Shown one piece after another: positions 46,568 to 54,870 of a stretch of DNA of 64,000 nucleotides. Under the pieces are notes generated by a model that made no database searches, was not told the DNA's origin, and saw only the letters and a list, made by a program, of their open reading frames with translations. Position 1 is the stretch's first letter, and each line of letters opens with the position of its first letter. The position numbers and the translations under genes are program-made. The DNA is taken from the NCBI GenBank assembly GCA_026645575.1, contig JAPKMW010000062.1, positions 4,807 through 68,806 of the forward strand, given 5' to 3'. This DNA comes from Caldilineaceae bacterium (GTDB taxonomy: Bacteria; Chloroflexota; Anaerolineae; Caldilineales; Caldilineaceae).

Positions 46568-47698
46568 TTACCGTTTTTTGTAACGGACATAGAGTTCCTG
46601 ATTGGCGTCATTGGCGTTGAGGGTAAAGGTGGCCGGCGGACCAACCGGGTTGCCACCGCCGTCGATCAACTGCACTTCCCAGGAACCGGCAGGCGGCACA
46701 TTGGGAAATTCAGCTTTCATATTCTGAAAGCGTTGGCGTGCATCAGCAATCGGCCAAGTAAAGCTAGGCTGGCCGCCCGCCGATTTGCCATTGACCGTCA
46801 TATCGGCGCCATCTTTGTTCACCCGCATGGTATAGCCTTCTAACGCCTTTTCGCCATCATAGACATAGAGAAAGACGCGCACCAACTTGGGTTCGGAGAA
46901 TTGTTCCTGAGAGACCAATTCAAATGCAAAGTCACTGGCGGGTGCAGCGGGTGGTTGGGTCGGCGCGGCAGCGGGTTGAGTGGCAGCCGCCGGCGGTTGG
47001 GTTGGCGCTGGGGCAGGGGTGGCGGTGGCGGGCGCTTGCGCCACTTCCTCGCTCACCGGTGCTAACTCGACGGCGCCTTCAACATCAACCAGTTCGTCGA
47101 TGATCCAAGCCGGTTGACCGTTGATACAGCAAAAACGCCACCAATCGCCGGCGGCATTTTTGCCGATAATGTCATATTCCTGCCCTCGTTCCACCGTCGT
47201 CACCACCGTATAGGTCGTACCTGGCCCTGTACGCACGTTGGCTAATGGGGCATTGACTACCAAGCGCGGCGGCGCAGCGGTAGGGGCACCCGTAGGCGCT
47301 TCAGTGGGTGGCGGTAGGGTGGGCGTCGGCGCTTCGGTGGCGACTTCAACTGTGGTCGCCGTCGGTGCAACCTCATTGCCAACCGAATTCACAGCCGGAG
47401 CAGCATTGGCGCTTGGTGCAGGGGTCACGGCTGTTGGCGTAAAGGTCGGATAGGGTGAACGAATGGGCTGGCGCGGTTCGGCAGCGGAAGAAGAGGGTCC
47501 CAAAGCGCAAGCAGTAGTCAACCAGAGCAGCAAAAGTGAGAAGATCACGCCCTGGGTACGCTGGCGTGGCGACCACTGGTTCCCTGAGGGTGACGCATTT
47601 CTACGTGTCAGCAGTTGCCGATCCATGCGGCTTACGCGGCTGATCCATCCAAAGCGAACAGTTGATTTCATACAAACATTCATTAAAATAGGAGCCAT
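46568..47698 (-). CDS. SH3b-domain lipoprotein A
   Basis: Up to 376 residues; ATG codons at 47698, 47683, 47671 and 47626 are all possible and none has a clear ribosome site. The lipoprotein signal is FSLLLLWLTTACALG. A Thr/Pro/Ala-rich spacer leads to an SH3b domain (LANVRTGPGTTYTVVTTVERGQEYDIIGKNAAGDWWRFCCINGQPAWIIDEL) with a CC pair, a second Ala/Pro spacer and a C-terminal beta domain ending WEVQLIDGGGNPV. It is a paralogue of the next gene. Probably anchored to the cell surface and binding wall polymer. Confidence 0.75.
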   Translation of the reverse strand: MAPILMNVCMKSTVRFGWISRVSRMDRQLLTRRNASPSGNQWSPRQRTQGVIFSLLLLWLTTACALGPSSSAAEPRQPIRSPYPTFTPTAVTPAPSANAAPAVNSVGNEVAPTATTVEVATEAPTPTLPPPTEAPTGAPTAAPPRLVVNAPLANVRTGPGTTYTVVTTVERGQEYDIIGKNAAGDWWRFCCINGQPAWIIDELVDVEGAVELAPVSEEVAQAPATATPAPAPTQPPAAATQPAAAPTQPPAAPASDFAFELVSQEQFSEPKLVRVFLYVYDGEKALEGYTMRVNKDGADMTVNGKSAGGQPSFTWPIADARQRFQNMKAEFPNVPPAGSWEVQLIDGGGNPVGPPATFTLNANDANQELYVRYKKR

Positions 47699-47707
47699 AG
47701 GGGCACC

Positions 47708-47735
47708 AGTATACCACGAATCAGGAAAAACTCAA
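47708..47735 (-). promoter_or_regulatory. Putative promoter of SH3b lipoprotein A gene
   Basis: Minus-strand TTGAGT (47730-47735), 16 bases, TATACT (47708-47713). The -10 lies only about ten bases before the outermost ATG, so translation more likely begins at a later ATG. Confidence 0.5.
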
Positions 47736-47774
47736 CTACGCTTTCCTAGAAAAACAAAAAGAGAACAGTTGCCA

Positions 47775-48926
47775 TCACCGTACACGCTCCCACGCCATAT
47801 AAACCTCGCGATTGGTGTTAGTCGGTTGTGTGGTAAATTCAATGACATTCGAGAGTTGATTGCCGGCGCCGTCGATCACCCAAACGCGCCAAGTGCCAGT
47901 GCCGATTAGCGCCGCGCGCGACTCCGTACTGCCAATACTTTTGGGATCCGGCGGCGTGTATTCATACTTTACATTGAAGCGCAAATTACTATAAGCTGTC
48001 CCACCCAAGCCAACGGCTTTAAATTCTGAACCGCTCTGCTGCACGCCATTGGTCGGCGGGCGTTCAACGCCATTAAAGAGGACTTTCAGGAAATAGCCAT
48101 CGGCCGGCACTTCGTTGGGGGGCGTACCAATGTAAAGTTTCACCCAAATCGTCAAAAATTCATTGTTGGTCGGGAAAAAGATGGGATCGCCCCGCTGCTC
48201 AAACGGCATTGCTGTCGCCGTCGGCGTCGGCGTGATCGTCGGCGTCTCCGTGGGAAGTGGCGTGGGCGTGGGCGGCGGCGGCGGCTCCGGCGCCAATAAG
48301 GGTGCACTGCTGGGGTCGTTATTTACCACCACATGGGCGGCTGTCACCCACACCGTGTTCCCGTTGACACAACAGAGCTGATACCAGGTGCCTTCCGGGT
48401 TTTGACCAATAATGGCGATCGGAATGCGGGGGCCGAGTTGAGCGAGCAGCGGATATTCGACGCCAGGGCCGGAACGCAAACTCACCAAGCCACTCTCTAC
48501 CACGATAAAGGGCGTGGGCGTCGGCGGCGGGGGAAGGGTAGGGGTCGGCGGTGGCGGTAAAGTTGGCGTTGGCTCCGGCGGCGTTACTTCCCCAGGAACA
48601 ACCGGCGTCAATTCCGTCCCCGGTATTGGGGTTACATTCGGTTGGGGAATCGGCGTGGCCGTTGGGATAAAAGCATTTGGGTCCATGCCAGGCTCAATGA
48701 CAATGACGCCAGGCGTGCCGTTTTGGGGCGGTGTAATGGCAATTTGCGGCAAGATGGTTTCCGGTGTGGGGGTAAAAGTTGGCGCCAAGGCGCGTGTCGG
48801 CGCCGGCGTCGGCACAACACGTTGCACCAGACCAGCAGCCGAGCAGCCCAATGTTAGGGCCAATAGAACAACCCATACCGCCCAGGGAATTTGCGCTCTC
48901 CCTTTAGAGCGAAGCCTCTTCACCAT
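47775..48926 (-). CDS. SH3b-domain lipoprotein B
   Basis: 383 residues. Signal and lipobox [14 protein letters not shown], then about 110 residues of Thr/Pro/Ile-rich spacer with repeated TPTLPPPP, an SH3b domain ([19 protein letters not shown] ... [18 protein letters not shown]), another Pro-rich spacer and a C-terminal beta domain ([22 protein letters not shown] ... [14 protein letters not shown]). Shares order and the CC-N-G motif with the neighbouring paralogue. Lies between the receiver gene and the paralogue on the same strand, so possibly co-transcribed. Confidence 0.78.
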   Translation of the reverse strand: MVKRLRSKGRAQIPWAVWVVLLALTLGCSAAGLVQRVVPTPAPTRALAPTFTPTPETILPQIAITPPQNGTPGVIVIEPGMDPNAFIPTATPIPQPNVTPIPGTELTPVVPGEVTPPEPTPTLPPPPTPTLPPPPTPTPFIVVESGLVSLRSGPGVEYPLLAQLGPRIPIAIIGQNPEGTWYQLCCVNGNTVWVTAAHVVVNNDPSSAPLLAPEPPPPPTPTPLPTETPTITPTPTATAMPFEQRGDPIFFPTNNEFLTIWVKLYIGTPPNEVPADGYFLKVLFNGVERPPTNGVQQSGSEFKAVGLGGTAYSNLRFNVKYEYTPPDPKSIGSTESRAALIGTGTWRVWVIDGAGNQLSNVIEFTTQPTNTNREVYMAWERVR

Positions 48927-48930
48927 GCGT

Positions 48931-49299
48931 TTACGCGCCGCGTTTGCGCAGCAGCCCTTCCATCTTCAATGTCAGTTTTTCTAAGGTGAATGGCTTTTCC
49001 AGGTAGGATAAATGGTTGTCGTGGCGAAACTTTTCCATGGTTGACCCTTCCGGGTAACCGGACATTAAGACAATATCAACCTTGGTGTTTACCTTACGCA
49101 ATTCGCGCAGCGTGTCACCGCCACTCATAACCGGCATTTGCATGTCCAATAAAATGACATCAATAATGGACTGATTTTCGATAAAGCGTTGAAGCCCTTC
49201 CTGACCGTTGGCGGCGGAGAGGCAGCGGATCGCCGATAGCTCCAAGATTTCTTCGATGACCTCGCGCAACGCGGCTTCATCATCAATTACAAGCACCAT
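48931..49299 (-). CDS. Stand-alone response regulator receiver domain
   Basis: 122 residues with no output domain: acidic pair D6-D7, phospho-acceptor D52 ([11 protein letters not shown]), S80 and K102 (LEKPFT). CheY-like single-domain regulators act through protein contacts. GAGAG precedes the ATG. It ends four bases before the SH3b lipoprotein B gene begins, and an HPt gene lies 108 bases upstream on the same strand, suggesting a phosphorelay fragment without a visible kinase. Confidence 0.88.
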   Translation of the reverse strand: MVLVIDDEAALREVIEEILELSAIRCLSAANGQEGLQRFIENQSIIDVILLDMQMPVMSGGDTLRELRKVNTKVDIVLMSGYPEGSTMEKFRHDNHLSYLEKPFTLEKLTLKMEGLLRKRGA

Positions 49300-49407
49300 T
49301 TGCTCTCGTCCTAATCAGTTTGTTACTACTACCAGTAGACCGCAACGTAACCGCACTTGGCATAAATTGACCCTGGATTACGTAGTGAAAAGAGTGCGGA
49401 TTACTAC

Positions 49408-49821
49408 TCATCCTAATAAATCGTCAATGGCTTCACCCCGGCAGGCGCGTGAACGTAATTCGGCCAAAGCCAGGGCAGTTTTTTGATAGGTATGGTTTAA
49501 TTCAGCGGCCCAGTAATCTACTTTTGTGATGCGCTGCTGGCGCGCCAGCGTTTCAATGGTATCACAAATCTGAAAAAGCGCCAGTGCGCCGATATTTAGA
49601 CTCGCACCCTTTAAGGAGTGGGACTGCGCAGCTAATTCAGCCGTTGGATCCAGTTGTACGGTCTCCATCCGTAATGAGTGTTGAATAACCTTGACCAAAT
49701 CGGCGGAATGGACTAGAAAGTCATCAATTAATTCAAGTAACAAATTGTCATCGGTTGTGATGGCATCCATCTCTTGCAACATGGCAATCGTTTCTCGATC
49801 AATCACGGGCGCGTTGGTCAT
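49408..49821 (-). CDS. Histidine phosphotransfer (HPt) domain protein
   Basis: 137 residues, an all-helical HPt domain. The phosphorylated histidine is H68 in AAQSHSLKGASLNIGA, and the helices before and after (LIDDFLVHSADLVKVIQHSL; LFQICDTIETLARQQRI) match the four-helix bundle. HPt proteins shuttle phosphate between a hybrid kinase and a regulator. AGGAGA lies nine bases before the ATG. Its likely partner is the receiver protein just downstream. Confidence 0.85.
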   Translation of the reverse strand: MTNAPVIDRETIAMLQEMDAITTDDNLLLELIDDFLVHSADLVKVIQHSLRMETVQLDPTAELAAQSHSLKGASLNIGALALFQICDTIETLARQQRITKVDYWAAELNHTYQKTALALAELRSRACRGEAIDDLLG

Positions 49822-50200
49822 AGGTTCTCCTGCGATTTGGTGGGCGGCCTTGCTTCGCGCATTATTATCAACCCACTTTATCCATTTTACAAAATATCGT
49901 TAGCTCTGTGTAAAGCGCAACTTGTATGCTTTACCCGCTACCCCTGAGAAGCTGTTTGAAAAGCTGCCAGTAAGCAGGGGCAACGGTCGCGTTGTAAGGC
50001 CAACCATATTGCAACGCTAGTATACCAAAGTTGGCGAAAATCAGGAATTCAGCGTAAAATGACGCTTCTGTTTAATTCCGCCATATGCCAGTGCGTCCAG
50101 CAGATACGTGCATGTGGCGGCCAATACATGGTTGTGTGTTTGCCACTGGCCCCTGCAAGGCGACGCCAACTGTGCTTGTACAAGGGAAGGGATCTAGACA
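49822..50200. other. Intergenic region upstream of rplI
   Basis: About 380 bases between divergent genes. No gene or strong structure is seen; a GC-rich CAGTGCGTCC and a complementary GCCACTGGCC region just before rplI may form leader hairpins. Promoters for both directions must lie here but were not placed. Confidence 0.4.
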
Positions 50201-50749
50201 ATGGCTCGTATGAAAGTGTTGCTCACGCAGGATGTGCCGGAGCTTGGTCATGCCGGCGATATTTACACCGTCGCCGCCGGTTATGCCCGTAACTATCTGA
50301 TGCCGCGCAAGTTGGCAATTTTGGCAACCAAAGGGGCGTTAAAGCAAGCGGAAGAGATCAAACAAGCGGGCATTCGCCTCCGAGCGCGTGAACGCGCCAA
50401 TGCCGAAGCGCAAGCGCAGGTCATCCACGGCCAACGCCTGCTCTTCACCGCCAATGCTGGTGAAAATGACCGTCTCTACGGCTCTGTCACCAGTTCGGAC
50501 ATTGCCGAAAAGTTGTCGGCGGCTGTGGGCTTCGAGGTGGATCGCCGCAAGATCCAACTGGACGCCGCCATCCGCGATCTGGGCATCTACAGCCTCACCG
50601 TGCGCCTGATGCCGGAAATCCTGCCGTCGTTCCAGGTCGCCGTCGTGCGCGAAGGCGAAGATTGGGGAGCGGCCAACAATCGCGCCGCCGCCAAAGCTGC
50701 TGCCGCCAAGGCCGAGAGCGAAGGCGAAGCGGCGACAGAAAGTGCGTAA
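50201..50749 (+). CDS. rplI: 50S ribosomal protein bL9
   Basis: 182 residues, somewhat longer than the usual 148 because of an Ala/Glu-rich C-terminal tail. Family signature: [36 protein letters not shown] at the N-terminus (23S rRNA binding), the connecting helix [22 protein letters not shown], and a C-terminal domain with [24 protein letters not shown] upstream supports the ATG. In many bacteria rplI follows rpsF and rpsR; here it stands alone. Confidence 0.95.
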   Translation: MARMKVLLTQDVPELGHAGDIYTVAAGYARNYLMPRKLAILATKGALKQAEEIKQAGIRLRARERANAEAQAQVIHGQRLLFTANAGENDRLYGSVTSSDIAEKLSAAVGFEVDRRKIQLDAAIRDLGIYSLTVRLMPEILPSFQVAVVREGEDWGAANNRAAAKAAAAKAESEGEAATESA

Positions 50750-50786
50750 TGACGCAAAGATAGGCGCCCCATAAATGATCGACACA

Positions 50787-50822
50787 ACAGACCGGACTAT
50801 ACAGGTTCGGTCTGTTTGTTTC
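50787..50822 (+). terminator. Terminator-like hairpin after rplI
   Basis: Stem ACAGACCG / CGGTCTGT (50787-50794 with 50808-50815) followed by TTGTTTC. Weak T-run. Confidence 0.5.
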
Positions 50823-50850
50823 AAGCGTAGAAAGCACACCTACGACTACC

Positions 50851-52929
50851 TCAAGGGCCAGGCGCCACCGGCAACACCACTTCCGCCAAATTTTCAAAAC
50901 CGTTCACCGTTGCCCGATAGAGCAGAATTTGCACCTGATCAAGCGTTCCGGTCGCTGCGCTCGGTTCCGGCAGGTGATAGGGATCAACAATTGTTTGATC
51001 GGGTGATACGCTGTACAACCCTAGCGCCGGTTGTTGTCGATCTTCCTGCCAGTAGCCACCTTGTCCATTTGCGATTGGTTGACCAGCCTGGCGTGGGCGC
51101 ACACTAAGCGACACGCCTGCCGGCCAATCACCTGTGGGGAGTTGCCAGAAGAGCGTCAGGGTTAGGCCGTCGTCGTTTGCAGCGATTGTGGAACGATAGC
51201 CGGCCAGGGGTGATGGCGCCACCGGGGTTACCGTATAGCCCAGCAAAACGACATCGGTTATAACGGTGCGCATCAGAAACGTCGCCGGCAGCAACGCCAT
51301 TGGCTGAGCCATTGGCGCAAACTTGATCCACCGGGGATCGCTGGCTTGTTGGGTTATTATCAGATCAGACGGCAACTCGGCGCGCAGGGTGGACGCCGCT
51401 TCCCAGGTGCTATAGACAGGTTGGCCAGTCGCAAGTAGTTGCGCCGCTTCACCACTGTCCACAACCCGTACATCGGGACGAATCTGCCAGATGGCGCGCA
51501 GATATTGGAGCGCCAGCGCGTCGTGAACAGCCGCAAAGAGGGGAGCTTGCGCGGGCAATGGTTGGGCCAGGAGAATTGCCGCCTGGTCGAAGGCGCTGTC
51601 GGTTGGCCGGTTGCGACTATCCGCCGCGGCCAACGAAGCAGTAAAGCGCCAGCCAATCGCCACCATCAACAAAACCATTGCCGGCGCATACAAGCGGCGT
51701 CCCCAACGTTGTTGACGCAATTGGTGGATAAACGCTGCCACTCCCAGCAACAAGAGCGGGTAGATCGGCAATATTACCTGGAACCAGTTGCCGCAACGGT
51801 AGGCCCAACAGAAGAGCAGGTAGATTACACAGGTGCTATAGAGCAACAGCGCTTGCCCTCTTTTCAGCCAAGCAATACCGATCAGGCCGCTCAACAGCAG
51901 CGGGATCGATAGCTCCTGCCAAATCAACTGGGGAAAGCCGTTATCAAAAAAGGCGCAGGTTGGCCCCAAGCCCCAGCCTAACTCTTCCCGCCCCTGGGCG
52001 GTGCTGATAAAGGCCCAGAACCAAGCTTGTGGCGTGGCCCAGTCGCCATGCCCCCACCATTCGGGGTGCGCCGCCCCCCGCCAGTAGACATAGAGATAGC
52101 TCACCAACGGCAGGAGCGCAGCGATCACTGCGCCGATCACCACACGGGCCGACCGCAACAGGTAGGGCGCGTGCCAAAGCATAACAAGCACCAGAGGTGG
52201 AACAATAAAAGCCACAGTCAGCATGTGGGCCAGCGACAACCCAGAGAGCAAGGCCAACCCGATGACAGGCAACACGACACGCATCGTTGGCGCCGGTTGC
52301 CCGGCTGTCTTGTTCGTCTCTATCTGCTCCTGCCAGCGCCAGTAGAAATAGACAATTGCCAATGTTTGTGCAATCGCACTGCTGTACTGTTCCGTTGTCG
52401 TAGCGTAATACCAGAAGAAGTAGGTGACGCCATAGAAGGTGCAGAGCAACACAGCCAGCCACCCATCCCCCAGCGGTTGTGCAAGGGTACGCGTCAGCCG
52501 ACATAGAATCTTATACAAAAACCACAATGCCAGCAGCGCCCAAAGTGTGCTATAACTACTAAGGAGTGGAATGGGATTGGGCATGGCAACGCCAGCCGCA
52601 TGGACGAGCGAACGAAATCCATGAAACCAGAGCCAGCCCCCCATCGTATAGAGGGGATAGCCGGGGGCGTTGCTCGGTCGCGCCTGCACTTGGGCATATT
52701 GGTGGGTGATCAGATCCCCCCCTTCCAGCTCGCCCGGCTGAAACCCATTGTCCAGGGTAACGCCATAGAGTAGGAGCGCAGCCGACAAGAGCAGCAGCCC
52801 TAGCCAACGAACGTGTTGGGGTTGAGACAAAAAGAGAAGGCAACGCTTGGCAACGTTGCTTGCAGTGGGGCCGGCAATGGGACGCACACTTTTGTCAACC
52901 AGGATTTTTTCTACAGACGGCGTACTCAT
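50851..52929 (-). CDS. DUF2723-type multi-pass membrane glycosyltransferase-like protein
   Basis: 692 residues from ATG 52929 (a GTG six codons upstream is also possible; no clear ribosome site). About 11 membrane helices in the first 430 residues. The first loop GELEGGDLITHQYAQVQARPSNAPGYPLYTMGGWLWFHG contains the conserved acidic and NAPGYPLY motif of DUF2723 proteins, a GT-C-like family. A soluble C-terminal part ends with beta-rich modules related in style to those of the GT39-like protein. Likely transfers sugars to envelope substrates; the acceptor is unknown. Confidence 0.75.
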   Translation of the reverse strand: MSTPSVEKILVDKSVRPIAGPTASNVAKRCLLFLSQPQHVRWLGLLLLSAALLLYGVTLDNGFQPGELEGGDLITHQYAQVQARPSNAPGYPLYTMGGWLWFHGFRSLVHAAGVAMPNPIPLLSSYSTLWALLALWFLYKILCRLTRTLAQPLGDGWLAVLLCTFYGVTYFFWYYATTTEQYSSAIAQTLAIVYFYWRWQEQIETNKTAGQPAPTMRVVLPVIGLALLSGLSLAHMLTVAFIVPPLVLVMLWHAPYLLRSARVVIGAVIAALLPLVSYLYVYWRGAAHPEWWGHGDWATPQAWFWAFISTAQGREELGWGLGPTCAFFDNGFPQLIWQELSIPLLLSGLIGIAWLKRGQALLLYSTCVIYLLFCWAYRCGNWFQVILPIYPLLLLGVAAFIHQLRQQRWGRRLYAPAMVLLMVAIGWRFTASLAAADSRNRPTDSAFDQAAILLAQPLPAQAPLFAAVHDALALQYLRAIWQIRPDVRVVDSGEAAQLLATGQPVYSTWEAASTLRAELPSDLIITQQASDPRWIKFAPMAQPMALLPATFLMRTVITDVVLLGYTVTPVAPSPLAGYRSTIAANDDGLTLTLFWQLPTGDWPAGVSLSVRPRQAGQPIANGQGGYWQEDRQQPALGLYSVSPDQTIVDPYHLPEPSAATGTLDQVQILLYRATVNGFENLAEVVLPVAPGP

Positions 52930-53273
52930 GGCGTGCGATGCTATCACGAGCCGGGCGCACTGTCAAACAAAAGTGCCGGCAATTTGTAAAACCATCGTGG
53001 GCTGTTTATAATCAGTCGTCCGCAGTCGTACAGTTGCATAGTCGTATAGTCGCGTAGTTCAGAGTCCATTTAGACCAAGTGCGGCTATGGTGCGGTCTAC
53101 TGAAATAAAATGCACCATTCTTTTACAGGATCAACGCTAGCTCCTGGCCCGTAAGCAGATGCCGATCGCGCGCGCGCCAGGGGCTATTTTGTCCGTATTG
53201 AGTAGTTTCTAAGCGCCTAACCGGTCACGTAATCGGCTAGCCATTTAGAAGCTACTGCATAGAAAGGGTTTTT
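52930..53273. other. Intergenic region containing a MITE-like element
   Basis: About 340 bases between divergent genes. It contains the 90-bp element at 53013-53102 and a GC-rich palindrome-like GCGCGCGCGC near 53168. No gene seen. Confidence 0.45.
53013..53102. mobile_element. Second MITE-like element, related to the insertion in the HNH gene
   Basis: 90 bp with ends CAGTCGTCCGCA and TGCGGTCTACTG; the right end is identical to the element at 42556-42617 and the left end differs by one base from that element's left end. The interior has repeated AGTCGTA and shares CAGAGTCC-type words. No clear target duplication flanks it. Confidence 0.55.
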
Positions 53274-54188
53274 ATGCATCGCGATCTCCGCAACGCGCAA
53301 CAACTGGGCAGCACGCCCGCCGGTGAAGCGCGCAAACGCCCCTTGATTGGCGTTCCCACCGGTCGCGAAAAATCGCAACGCTTCTATGGCCTGCCGCTCT
53401 ACATCATGAACCAGACCTACATTCGGATGTTGGAAAATCTTGGCGCGCTGCCGGTGATGATTCCTTTGCAGATGACCGAAGCAACCTTGCGCGGCATCTT
53501 TGAACGGCTGGACGGCCTCTTCCTGCCCGGCGGCGAAGATATTGACCCCAGCCACTATGGCGCCGCGCAACACCCACGCCTGGGCGCTACCGATAAAGAA
53601 CGGGACCGCACGGAACTCCTGGTTACCCGCTGGGCGGTTGAAACGGGAATGCCGCTGTTGGGTGTCTGTCGCGGCTTGCAGATGATCAATGTAGCCTGTG
53701 GCGGCACGCTTCATCAGGATCTGCATGATGAATGCCCGACGCTAGACAAACATGACTTTACGCCGCCGACCTACGAACGCTATCGCATCAGCCACACCGT
53801 GACCATTGAACCGGACAGTCGCCTGGCACAGGCATTGGGGACCGTCCATGAAGTCAATTCCATGCACCACCAAGGCATCGACCAACTGGGCGCTGGGTTG
53901 CGTGTGGTGGCGCGCGCCGAAGATGGCTTGGCGGAAGCGATTGAACTGCCGGTCTTGCCCTATGTTGTCGGCGTCCAGTGGCATCCCGAAGAGCTTGCCA
54001 CCACCGATCAACATCATAGCAATCTCTTCTATGATTTTATCGCCGCCGCCGCCAGCGACTGGCCGAGCCAGGTGCCGCCCGAATGGCCGCGTCAATTTGC
54101 CCTGTTGCAAGAGAGCAAACGCCCCTATACGCCACCGGCGCCGCTTACCACCGTCGAAGAAGGACTGGTCGCCACCTCCCGCCGATAA
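53274..54188 (+). CDS. Class I glutamine-amidotransferase-type gamma-glutamyl hydrolase (PuuD/peptidase C26 family)
   Basis: 304 residues. The nucleophile is C132 in LLGVCRGLQMINV, with H237 in VGVQWHPEEL as the catalytic histidine. The N-terminal RPLIGVPTGREKSQRFYG and GLFLPGGEDIDPSHYG blocks are typical of gamma-glutamyl-gamma-aminobutyrate hydrolases, which cleave gamma-glutamyl bonds in putrescine breakdown. No other puu genes are adjacent, so the substrate is uncertain. AAAGGG lies before the ATG. A strong hairpin follows the stop codon. Confidence 0.87.
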   Translation: MHRDLRNAQQLGSTPAGEARKRPLIGVPTGREKSQRFYGLPLYIMNQTYIRMLENLGALPVMIPLQMTEATLRGIFERLDGLFLPGGEDIDPSHYGAAQHPRLGATDKERDRTELLVTRWAVETGMPLLGVCRGLQMINVACGGTLHQDLHDECPTLDKHDFTPPTYERYRISHTVTIEPDSRLAQALGTVHEVNSMHHQGIDQLGAGLRVVARAEDGLAEAIELPVLPYVVGVQWHPEELATTDQHHSNLFYDFIAAAASDWPSQVPPEWPRQFALLQESKRPYTPPAPLTTVEEGLVATSRR

Positions 54189-54194
54189 AATCAT

Positions 54195-54267
54195 ACAGAC
54201 GCCGATTCAGGCAACGTAGATCGCTTTCTGGCGTGCAATGAGCTACGTTGCCTGAATCCGCGTCTGT
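54195..54267. terminator. 25-bp inverted repeat after the PuuD-like gene
   Basis: Arms 54195-54219 and 54243-54267 pair with a single mismatch (core GATTCAGGCAACGTAG). Seven bases beyond lies the convergent PIN remnant. It may be a shared terminator or a palindromic repeat; no T-run is present. Confidence 0.6.
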
Positions 54268-54273
54268 ACCCCC

Positions 54274-54630
54274 TCACCCCGGCTGCGACCAATCGACGAT
54301 CCTCAAGCCCGGCACTTGCCCAAAATCACACAAATTGCGCGTGACTACAGTGGCCAGGTGATTCAATGCGATGGCAGCAATCCGCAGATCTTGGGTGTCG
54401 ATCCGAATTTTTTGTTGACGTAACCGTTCATAATAACTGACTGCTGGGGCATCGTAGGCGAGAATAGTCAAGGGACGGAAATATTCAACTGTTTGCAGTA
54501 GACGATGAAAAGCATGGGCCGCTTCTGCCGCGTTCTTGGCACGATTGAGGGTGGAGAAACGGCCTTCTCTTGCCAGCTACCGCTTTACAATCAACCACAG
54601 TGCCGCTGCCGTCACCACTGATCAACACGC
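54274..54630 (-). pseudogene. PIN-domain (VapC-like) toxin remnant
   Basis: The minus-strand frame ends QKIRIDTQDLRIAAIALNH and TVVTRNLCDFGQVPGL, the C-terminal half of a PIN nuclease with its conserved acidic residues (D in TQDLRIAA and D in NLCDFGQ). Upstream, the same frame reads LAREGRFSTLNRAKNAAEAAHAFHRLLQ but is cut by a TAG near 54577 and a TGA near 54613, and the N-terminal LLDTN block is missing. It is a decayed VapC-type gene; no antitoxin partner is seen. Confidence 0.65.
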
Positions 54631-54870
54631 GACTTTGGACTTCGGACGCTTGACTTCCGTACATCTGTTCCGCCTTGCCTTCCAGTTGGTCAAAAACATA
54701 AATTTGGGATATAATAGTTGCGATTGGGATTTGTGGTTTTTCACTGTCTGCTTGTGGAAAAGTGGTTCATTGGTCAGGTAGTCGTTGTGGGTTTGCCCAA
54801 CCCAACAACGGCCTGCCTGCTTCATTGCGCCCTATCATAGAGCAGTTGAATTTTTGCCAGGAGTGGTTGC
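54631..54870. other. Intergenic region upstream of gyrA
   Basis: About 240 bases; a TTGGGATATAATAGTTGCGATTGGG stretch near 54703 contains a TATAAT and is a plausible -10 for gyrA, about 150 bases upstream of its start. No gene seen. Confidence 0.4.

Noticed and set aside
54536..54825. Short frames on both strands upstream of gyrA.
   Set aside because: They overlap the PIN remnant and the promoter-like TATAAT and have no ribosome sites.
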